Positions 54,997 to 61,243 of a DNA stretch of 64,000 bases are shown here, piece by piece. Origin of the DNA: MR-S7 sp000400995 (GTDB lineage Bacteria; Pseudomonadota; Gammaproteobacteria; Burkholderiales; Burkholderiaceae_C); the NCBI RefSeq assembly GCF_045291395.1, contig NZ_CP152342.1:4774001-4838000 (forward strand), given 5' to 3'. The notes under the pieces are model-generated. The model did no database searches. It saw only the letters and a program-made list of their open reading frames with translations, and was not told the DNA's origin. The position numbers were made by a program, and so were the translations under genes. Every line of letters begins with the position of its first letter. The stretch's first letter is position 1.

Positions 54997-56658
54997 ATGA
55001 AACGTGAATCAGAGGGCGTCCTGGTGCTGGACGCCGGGGGTGCGCCGGTGTTCGCCTGCGGCCTGGGGCGGGACGAACTGGTGGCCCGGTCGCTGGGCCG
55101 GCTGTGGCACAACCGCGACCGCGTCCCCCTCAAGCGCCTCGTCACGCTGACCGAGCTGGAGCGCCCGTTGACCGTGGCCGCCATTCCCTCGCCGGAAGCG
55201 GTCTGCTTCCTGGTCTTCGCGCTGCCGGAGGGCGATGAGCTCAGCGAGTTCATCGCCGCCGTGGACGCAGCTCCGGACATCCTGCGGCACTTCGTCACGG
55301 ACCCCTACAAGGCCATCGTGGTGGTCGACACGTCGGCGCGCATCACCTACATGAGCCCGGTGCACGAGAAGTTCTTCGGGCTGAAGCACGGCGAGAGCTT
55401 CGGCAGGCCCGTCACCTCGGTGATCGAGAACACCAAGCTGCAGGAGGTGGTGGCCACCGGCAAGGGGCAAGTGGCCCAGCTGCAGGAGATGAACGGCGTG
55501 ACGCGCGTGGTCTCGCGGCTGCCGGTCTTCGACCGGGGCGGGCGCGTGGTGGCGGCCATCGGGCAGGTCATGTTCAAGGGGCCCGAGGCGATGCGCGCGC
55601 TGACCGGCGAGCTGGCGCAGGTGAAGCAGGAACTGGCCTTCTACCGCCGCGAGCTCTCGGGCCTGCGCAACCGCAGCTACGGCCTCGACCAGATCATCGG
55701 ACGCAGCGATGCGGTGCGCCGCCTCAAGGAGGACATCCTGCGCGTGGCGCCTCTGGACGTACCGGTGCTGCTCACGGGGGAAAGCGGCACGGGCAAGGAG
55801 ATGGTGGCCCATGCGATCCACATGCTCAGCCCGCGCAGCGACAAGCCGCTGGTGCTGGTGAACTCGGCAGCGCTGCCGCCCAACCTCGTGGAAAGCGAGC
55901 TGTTCGGCTACGAGGCGGGCGCCTTCACCGGCGCGGACCGCAAGGGCCGCAAGGGCAAGTTCGAGGCCGCCGACTCCGGCACGCTGTTCCTCGACGAGAT
56001 CGGCGACATGCCGCTGGACATGCAGGTCAAGATGCTGCGCGTGCTGCAGGACGGGCAGTTCGAGCGCCTTGGCGGCGACCGGGCGCGGCAGTCCGACTTC
56101 CGGCTCATCTCGGCTAGCAACCGGGACTTCAAGTCCATGATAGCGAGCGCGTCTTTCCGCCTGGACCTGTTCTACCGCATCAGCACCGTCACGCTGCGCC
56201 TGCCCGCGCTGCGGGAGCGGCTGGAGGACATCCCGGAACTCGTGGAGGCCTTCCTCGAAGCCTTCGCGCTGCGCCACGGCGCGCCCAGGAAGTCCATCTC
56301 GGAATCGGCCATCCGGTTCCTGCAGTCGAGCGCGTGGCCCGGCAACATCCGCCAGCTGCAGCATGCCGTCGAGCGCGCGGCGATCTTCTGCGACGGCCGA
56401 ACGCTCTCTGCCGCGGATTTCGAAGACCTCGAAGGGACCGACAAGATACCGGGCTGGCGGCCCGCCCGCGAGCCGGACAGGCCGAAGGCGGACATGCGGG
56501 AAACCCGGGAGCGCGTCGAGTCGGAAATGATCGTGGAGGCGATGCGCCGCACCGGGGGCAACAAGAAGCGCGTGGCGGAAGAGCTGGGCATCTCGCGCTC
56601 CTACCTCTACAAGCGGTTGAGCATGCTGGACGAGGAGGAGCCCGGCGGCGTGGACTGA
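54997..56658 (+). CDS. Sigma-54-dependent PAS-domain transcriptional activator
   Basis: 553 residues. An N-terminal sensory region and a PAS domain (about 100-205, DPYKAIVVVDTSARITYMSP), a short helix linker, an AAA+ domain (Walker A GESGTGKE from 261; GAFTGA sigma-54 loop at 308-313; Walker B GTLFLDEIGDMPL; R finger region FRLDLFYRIS) and a Fis-type HTH (NKKRVAEELGISRSYLYKRL). All motifs needed to work with sigma-54 are intact. It stands between two sigma-54 promoters on opposite strands, so it should activate both the catabolic operon and the downstream binding protein, probably on sensing the acid or its CoA ester. Confidence 0.95.
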   Translation: MKRESEGVLVLDAGGAPVFACGLGRDELVARSLGRLWHNRDRVPLKRLVTLTELERPLTVAAIPSPEAVCFLVFALPEGDELSEFIAAVDAAPDILRHFVTDPYKAIVVVDTSARITYMSPVHEKFFGLKHGESFGRPVTSVIENTKLQEVVATGKGQVAQLQEMNGVTRVVSRLPVFDRGGRVVAAIGQVMFKGPEAMRALTGELAQVKQELAFYRRELSGLRNRSYGLDQIIGRSDAVRRLKEDILRVAPLDVPVLLTGESGTGKEMVAHAIHMLSPRSDKPLVLVNSAALPPNLVESELFGYEAGAFTGADRKGRKGKFEAADSGTLFLDEIGDMPLDMQVKMLRVLQDGQFERLGGDRARQSDFRLISASNRDFKSMIASASFRLDLFYRISTVTLRLPALRERLEDIPELVEAFLEAFALRHGAPRKSISESAIRFLQSSAWPGNIRQLQHAVERAAIFCDGRTLSAADFEDLEGTDKIPGWRPAREPDRPKADMRETRERVESEMIVEAMRRTGGNKKRVAEELGISRSYLYKRLSMLDEEEPGGVD

Positions 56659-56720
56659 GTGTCCTTCGCGGCTACATGTTTTTCCACGCCGGGTGTATTC
56701 GCCTGCAGCCCGAAGACACC
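56659..56720. promoter_or_regulatory. Candidate activator sites before the binding-protein gene
   Basis: GTGTCCTTC (56659-56667), then an inverted repeat GGTGTATTCG, nine bases, CGAAGACACC (56692-56720; one mismatch). The half-site is the same as in the array at 54900-54958. It is placed 45-105 bp upstream of the sigma-54 promoter. Confidence 0.65.
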
Positions 56721-56761
56721 GCAGCGGCGCTTTCCCAGGGGAAGAAGCGTGCGCGAACCAT

Positions 56762-56776
56762 TGGCATGGATGTTGC
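56762..56776 (+). promoter_or_regulatory. Sigma-54 promoter of the binding-protein gene
   Basis: TGGCATGGATGTTGC: -24 GG at 56763 and -12 GC at 56775, correct 12-bp spacing, one consensus mismatch. Same TGGCATG form as the promoter at 25127. Start of transcription expected near 56788. Confidence 0.85.
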
Positions 56777-56847
56777 GCCTGGGAGCCGCGAGCGGCCCCG
56801 GCATGTCGTTTCCGGTCCGCCACGACAACGAAAGACAGGAGATATCC

Positions 56848-58047
56848 ATGAATTCCTCTGCAGCGCGCCTTGGCGCATTGACTTTGCTCGCCGCCCTGTG
56901 CCCCTGGGCGCAGGCCGCCGAGCCCCTGCGCATCGGCGCGATCGTCGACATGACGGGCGTCTACTCGGGCATCGGCGGCCCGGGTGGCGTCACCGCCGTG
57001 AAGATGGCGGTCCAGGATTTCGGCGGGACGGTGCTGGGCCGCCCCATCGAGGTCCTGAGCGCGGACTACCAGAACAAGGTGGACATCACCTCGACCCGCG
57101 CCCGCGAATGGCTCGACCGGCAGAACGTCGAGATGATCATCGAATCCACCGACTCGGCTTCGGCCCTGGCGCTGCAGAAGCTGGGCGAGAGCAAGAAGAA
57201 GATCAGCATCTTCGCGGGCTCGGCCACGACCGAGCTCACGGGCAAGCAGTGCTCGCCCTACGGCATCCACTACGTCTACAACACCTACGCGCTGGCAAAC
57301 GGCACCGCCCGCGCCATCGTGGACGAGGGCAAGAAGGACTGGTTCTTCATCACCGCCGACTATGCGTTCGGCCATGCGCTCGAGGCGAACGCGGCCAGCG
57401 TCGTCGAGGCGTCCGGCGGCAAGGTGCTGGGCAAGATCCGCCACCCGCTGTCGGCCTCCGACTTCGCCTCGTTCCTGCTGCAGGCCCAGGCGTCGAAGGC
57501 GCAGGTAATCGGGCTGGCCAACGCGGGGCGCGACACCCAGAACGCCGTGCGCCAGGCCCGGGAGTTCGGCTTCGGCAGCGGCAAGCAGGTGGTGGCGCCG
57601 CTGCTGATCTTCGACAGCGACCTCAAGGGCATGGGCCTGAACGCCTCGCAGGGCCTGCAGTTCACCACGGCGTTCTACTGGGACTACAACGACGAGACGC
57701 GCGCGTTCGGCAAGAAGTTCTACGGGCAGACCAAGATGATGCCCACGATGGTCCAGGCGGGCATGTACTCCGCCGTCATGCACTACCTGAAGGCGGTGCA
57801 GGCCGCGGGCACGGTAGAGGCCGACAAGGTCATGGAGAAGATGCGCGCGACGCCCGTCAACGACTTCTTCGCCAAGGACGGGCGCATCCTCGCCAACGGC
57901 CTCATGCTGCACGACATGTACCTGGCCGAGGCGAAGAAGCCCGCGGAGTCGAAGGGCGAGTGGGACCTGCTCAAGATCCTGCGGGTCATTCCCCGGGACC
58001 AGGCGTTCGAGCCGCTCGAAAAGAGCGCATGTCCCCTCAAGGGCTGA
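56848..58047 (+). CDS. Branched-chain-amino-acid-type ABC transporter substrate-binding protein
   Basis: Periplasmic binding protein (LivK/peripla_BP_6 type), 399 residues. A signal peptide ends near residue 24 (ALCPWAQA-AEPLRIGAIVDM). Typical stretches are GVYSGIGGPGGVTAVKMAVQ, DYAFGHALEANAASVVEA and TTAFYWDYNDETRAFGKKFY. AGGAGA precedes the ATG. It has its own sigma-54 promoter but no permease or ATPase genes follow; it is capped by a terminator, so it is an orphan receptor that must borrow a transporter elsewhere. In this family, members often bind aromatic or alicyclic acids, which fits the operon. Confidence 0.94.
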   Translation: MNSSAARLGALTLLAALCPWAQAAEPLRIGAIVDMTGVYSGIGGPGGVTAVKMAVQDFGGTVLGRPIEVLSADYQNKVDITSTRAREWLDRQNVEMIIESTDSASALALQKLGESKKKISIFAGSATTELTGKQCSPYGIHYVYNTYALANGTARAIVDEGKKDWFFITADYAFGHALEANAASVVEASGGKVLGKIRHPLSASDFASFLLQAQASKAQVIGLANAGRDTQNAVRQAREFGFGSGKQVVAPLLIFDSDLKGMGLNASQGLQFTTAFYWDYNDETRAFGKKFYGQTKMMPTMVQAGMYSAVMHYLKAVQAAGTVEADKVMEKMRATPVNDFFAKDGRILANGLMLHDMYLAEAKKPAESKGEWDLLKILRVIPRDQAFEPLEKSACPLKG

Positions 58048-58053
58048 CGCGCG

Positions 58054-58098
58054 AGCCCTGCCTGCCCGCCCCGTCGCGCGGGCGGGGGCAGGGCTTTT
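58054..58098 (+). terminator. Rho-independent terminator after the binding-protein gene
   Basis: Stem GCCCTGCC...CCCGCCC pairing with GGGCGGG...GGCAGGGC around a short loop, followed by TTTT (58095-58098). It begins seven bases after the stop codon and closes the single-gene transcript. Confidence 0.8.
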
Positions 58099-58183
58099 CG
58101 CACGGCTGTGCGTGAAACCGAGAGGGTGCACCGGGAGCTGCTTGCGCCAGAATCAGGGTCGATCGAATTCTGAGCATCTGCCC

Positions 58184-59032
58184 ATGCAAGCCATGCTGAC
58201 CCATATCCCAGGGCGCACGCCCCTGGTGCTGGATTCGCCGCACAGCGGCACCGTCTATCCCGAGGACTTCCGCTCCGCGCTGGCCTTGCCCGTGCTGCGG
58301 CGCGCCGAGGACACGCACGTCGAAAAGCTCTACGCCTTCGCGCCGGGCCTGGGCGTGGGCTGGGTGGAGGCGCACTTCCCGCGCATCTACCTGGACGCCA
58401 ACCGCGACACCACCGAGCTGGACGAGACCCTGCTCGACGCCCCCTGGCCCGACCCCGTGACCACCGACCCTGTCGTGCTGCAGAAGGTGCGCCTGGGCAA
58501 GGGCCTGGTCTGGAAGTTCACCGACGAGGGCGAGCCCATCTACGACCGCCAGCTCGCCGTGGAAGAGGTGCGCGCGCGCATCGAGCGCTGCTGGCGCCCC
58601 TACCACGCGGCCGTGGCGGCCGAGATCGACGCGGCCCACGCGCGGCACGGCTACAGCATCCACATCAACTGCCACTCCATGCCCGCCGTGGCCGCCAGCC
58701 ACGCCACCCTGCACCCCGGCCTGCACCATGCGGACTTCGTGATCGGCGACCGCGACGGCACCACGGCCGACCCGGCGCTCTCGCGCGTGGTCTGCGACTT
58801 CCTGCGCGCGCGGGGCTACGGCGTGGACTACAACCACCCCTACAAGGGGGTGGAACTGGTGCGCCGCTACGGCGATCCGGCGCGGCACCGCCACGGCATC
58901 CAGATCGAGATCAACCGCAAGCTCTACATGGACGAGCAGACGCTGGAGATCCTGCCGGAGGGCTTCGCGCGGCTGCAGCGCGACCTGCAGGCGCTGGTGG
59001 AACTGTTGCTCGCCACCGACCCGCGCGGCTGA
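58184..59032 (+). CDS. N-formylglutamate amidohydrolase-family protein
   Basis: 282 residues, HutG-like zinc hydrolase that splits N-formylglutamate (last step of one histidine-degradation route) or related formyl-amino acids. Conserved stretches are LDSPHSGTVYPEDF, YLDANRDTTELDETLL, HINCHSMPAVAASH and the VDYNHPYKGVELVRRYGDP block with metal and substrate residues. ATG at 58184; a second at 58193. It is alone on its strand, with no hut genes near, so histidine catabolism is not established. Confidence 0.9.
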   Translation: MQAMLTHIPGRTPLVLDSPHSGTVYPEDFRSALALPVLRRAEDTHVEKLYAFAPGLGVGWVEAHFPRIYLDANRDTTELDETLLDAPWPDPVTTDPVVLQKVRLGKGLVWKFTDEGEPIYDRQLAVEEVRARIERCWRPYHAAVAAEIDAAHARHGYSIHINCHSMPAVAASHATLHPGLHHADFVIGDRDGTTADPALSRVVCDFLRARGYGVDYNHPYKGVELVRRYGDPARHRHGIQIEINRKLYMDEQTLEILPEGFARLQRDLQALVELLLATDPRG

Positions 59033-59039
59033 TGCTCCC

Positions 59040-59095
59040 TTATCGATAGCTGCCTGCGCTTGTCCAGAAAGCGCTGGAGGCTGATTTTGCTCTTA
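59040..59095. repeat. Hairpin repeat, family A
   Basis: TTATCGATAGCTGCCTGCGC, TTGTCCAGAAAGCGC, TGGAGGCTGATTTTGCTC. The minus-strand TAA of the SPOR gene (59093-59095) lies at its end. Between converging genes. Confidence 0.85.
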
Positions 59096-59782
59096 ACCGC
59101 AGGCGCGCAGCGTCTTGCCCGCCAAGGCCGGCTGCAGCACGTCGAGCCGCGGGCGCAGCGCGTCGCCCACGGCGGGCAGGCGCAGCGTGTAGCCGGGCGC
59201 GTCGGCCCGCTCCTGCACCACGCGGGCGGTGCGCACGCCCTGGCTGGCCAGTTGGCCCAGGCCGCGCTGGGCGGCCTCCTCGGTGGAAAACCGCCCCAGC
59301 GACAGGCCGGGCTCCAGCGCGGCGCCCGGGCGGTCGTAGCCGATCTTGAGCGCGCGCAGCTCGGCGCGCTTCTTGGCCACCGTCTCCTCGTCGGCGAAGC
59401 GGCCCATGTAGACCATCCAGCGGCCCGTGATGGGCGTGGCCTCCATCGCCCAACTGCCCTCGGGCCACGGCGCCAGAGCGGCGCGCAGGGCTTCGGCCTG
59501 GCGGGCGTCGAACACGCCGGCCTGCAGGCAGGCCAGGGGCTCGGCGGAGGCCGCTGCGGCCGGGCTGGCCGGGGCAGCGGGGGCGCTCGCGGGCGGGGCC
59601 GGGGGCGTTTCCCGGCGCGCGGGTGGCACGATGCGCAGGTTGTCCGGCGCGATCTGCTGCTCCATGCGCTGCGGTTCGGACTCGCTCTCGGGCCCCAGGC
59701 CCCAGCCGCGCAGCAGGCCTTGCGACCAGGCGTAGTACCCGGCGTTGGCCAGCAGCAGGACGAGGACGGCGACGCGCAGCAT
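59093..59782 (-). CDS. SPOR-domain protein
   Basis: 229 residues: N-terminal transmembrane segment (LRVAVLVLLLANAGYYAWSQ), a Pro/Ala-rich linker (about 50-80), and a C-terminal SPOR-like peptidoglycan-binding domain with paired beta-alpha units (CLQAGVFDARQAEALRAALA, YMGRFADEETVAKKRAELRA). Two bases separate it from birA upstream. SPOR proteins bind denuded glycan strands at the septum. The stop codon is in a repeat. Third gene of the SET-birA-SPOR operon. Confidence 0.85.
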   Translation of the reverse strand: MLRVAVLVLLLANAGYYAWSQGLLRGWGLGPESESEPQRMEQQIAPDNLRIVPPARRETPPAPPASAPAAPASPAAAASAEPLACLQAGVFDARQAEALRAALAPWPEGSWAMEATPITGRWMVYMGRFADEETVAKKRAELRALKIGYDRPGAALEPGLSLGRFSTEEAAQRGLGQLASQGVRTARVVQERADAPGYTLRLPAVGDALRPRLDVLQPALAGKTLRACG

Positions 59783-59784
59783 GT

Positions 59785-60612
59785 TCAGGCCGGCGTGGGG
59801 CGCACGCTGATGTCTGCGCTGGTGACGGCCTGCATGCCGCCGGCCGTGTGCACCAGCAGCGCGCCGTCTTCGCTCACGCCGTGGGCCGTGCCGTGCTGGC
59901 CGTTGCTCAAGGTGACGCCGCGGCCCAGCAGCAGGTCGCGCTGCGCAAAGCGCGCCTGGAAGGGCGCGAAGCCGTGCTCGGCGAAGCCCAGCAGCGTCTG
60001 CACCAGCGGCAGGGCCAGGCGCTGCAGGCTGCTGGCGGCGTTGAGGCTGGAGTCCACCTCGCGCAGGCAGGCGGGCGGGGTGGACAGGTCCGGGGCCAGC
60101 ACGGGCAGCACGTTCAGGCCGATGCCGATGACGACGTAGCGCGGCTCGCCGGGCGTGGCAGTGAAGCTGGCCGTCTCCACCAGGATGCCGCCGAGCTTGC
60201 GGCCGTCATCCAGCCACAGGTCGTTGGGCCACTTGAGCAGGATGCGCGGCTTGCCGCTGCCGGCGGCGGGTAGCACGGGCTGCAGGCTTTCGGCCACGCT
60301 CACGCCCACGGCGAGTGACAGGCCCGACCATTCGCGCGGCGCCAGGGGCAGCCCCAGCGAGAAGGTGAGGGCCGGCACCACGCCCGTGCCCTCGTAGGCG
60401 CCGGTGAGCCACTGGCGGCCCAGGCGGCCGCGCCCGGCGGTCTGCTCCTCGGCGATGAGCAGCGTGGGCTCCATGCGCCCGGCGCGCGCGCGGCGCATGA
60501 GCTCGGTGCTGGTGGAGTCGATGGAGGGGAGCACCTCCACCGTGAAGCCGGGCAGCAGCGGCGCGATGGCCTCCCACAGGGCCTCGGCCGGCCAGTGCGC
60601 GGCGGCGTTCAT
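59785..60612 (-). CDS. birA: Biotin-[acetyl-CoA carboxylase] ligase
   Basis: 275 residues. Catalytic domain only, without the N-terminal repressor HTH found in E. coli BirA, the common betaproteobacterial form. Features: the TLLIAEEQTAGRGRLGRQWL biotin-AMP loop, ILLKWPNDLWLDDGRKLGGI, VIGIGLNV. It attaches biotin to carboxylase subunits. Overlaps the SET gene stop by 4 nt and precedes the SPOR gene by 2 nt. In many relatives birA is followed by a type III pantothenate kinase; here a SPOR gene takes that place. Confidence 0.95.
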   Translation of the reverse strand: MNAAAHWPAEALWEAIAPLLPGFTVEVLPSIDSTSTELMRRARAGRMEPTLLIAEEQTAGRGRLGRQWLTGAYEGTGVVPALTFSLGLPLAPREWSGLSLAVGVSVAESLQPVLPAAGSGKPRILLKWPNDLWLDDGRKLGGILVETASFTATPGEPRYVVIGIGLNVLPVLAPDLSTPPACLREVDSSLNAASSLQRLALPLVQTLLGFAEHGFAPFQARFAQRDLLLGRGVTLSNGQHGTAHGVSEDGALLVHTAGGMQAVTSADISVRPTPA

Positions 60613-61139
60613 GCGCGGCCTCCCTTCGGGCCGGGCAGGGGCGGCCGCCAGCCGCGCTTGGGCGCCAGCAGCGTGCCCCGGCAGTTCTCGCTGCCGCACC
60701 AGCACGGGTATTCGGCCTTGAGCTTCGGGGTGTAGCGCTCCTCGATGATCAGGCCGTAGTCGTAGTTCAGCTCCTCGCCCGCGCGGATGTTGCGCAGCGC
60801 GGTGATGAAGATGCGGCCGTCCTGCTCGTCGGCGAAGCAGTTGGGGTCGCAACTGTGGTTGATCCAGCGCGCGGAGTTGCCGCCGAACTTTGCGTCGATC
60901 ACGCGGTCTTCATCCACGTGGAAGTAGAAGGTGTGGTTGGGCTGCGCGGGGTCGTGCGGGTGCCGGTCCTGGGCCTCCTGCCAGCTGATGACCTCGCCCG
61001 TGTACTCGATGACCACCTCGCCCTCGGCGATGTCTTGCACGGCGAACACGCCTTTGCCATGCACGCCCGAGCGCCGCGCCTGGATGCGCCGGCCGGGGGC
61101 TGCGGTGGGAACGGCGGGCGGAGCGGTGCGGCGGGGCAT
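60609..61139 (-). CDS. SET-domain protein lysine methyltransferase
   Basis: 176 residues. A bacterial SET protein: GVHGKGVFA (25-33), IEYTGEVI, the SAM-binding pseudoknot NHSCDPN (94-100) with ELNYDYG (123-129), and a post-SET zinc motif (Cys146, Cys148, Cys153 in CWCGSENCRG). The catalytic Tyr region is intact. Such genes occur in many Burkholderiales as conserved singles with unknown substrates; a histone-like or ribosomal target is possible. It begins the operon with birA and SPOR. Upstream lies an alternating purine-pyrimidine tract. Confidence 0.9.
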   Translation of the reverse strand: MPRRTAPPAVPTAAPGRRIQARRSGVHGKGVFAVQDIAEGEVVIEYTGEVISWQEAQDRHPHDPAQPNHTFYFHVDEDRVIDAKFGGNSARWINHSCDPNCFADEQDGRIFITALRNIRAGEELNYDYGLIIEERYTPKLKAEYPCWCGSENCRGTLLAPKRGWRPPLPGPKGGRA

Positions 61140-61160
61140 GGGGAAACTCTGTTAGTTTGA

Positions 61161-61193
61161 ATATGCACACACATGCGTGCGCGTGCGCGCGTG
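61161..61193. other. 33-bp alternating purine-pyrimidine tract (Z-DNA-prone)
   Basis: An uninterrupted R-Y alternation made of CA/TG and CG steps (ATATGCACACAC, ATGCGTGCGCGTGCGCGCGTG) in the 104-bp gap between the divergent SET and topB genes. It is the kind of sequence that flips to left-handed DNA under negative supercoiling. Confidence 0.7.
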
Positions 61194-61243
61194 AGAAGCG
61201 GATTGTAGAAGCGCCGTGACAGGCGAGATCGACCCACAAGAAA

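Noticed and set aside
55009..58131. 1,000-codon open frame antisense to the sigma-54 activator and binding protein
   Set aside because: It would cover two clear genes, a promoter and a terminator; composition is typical of antisense shadows.
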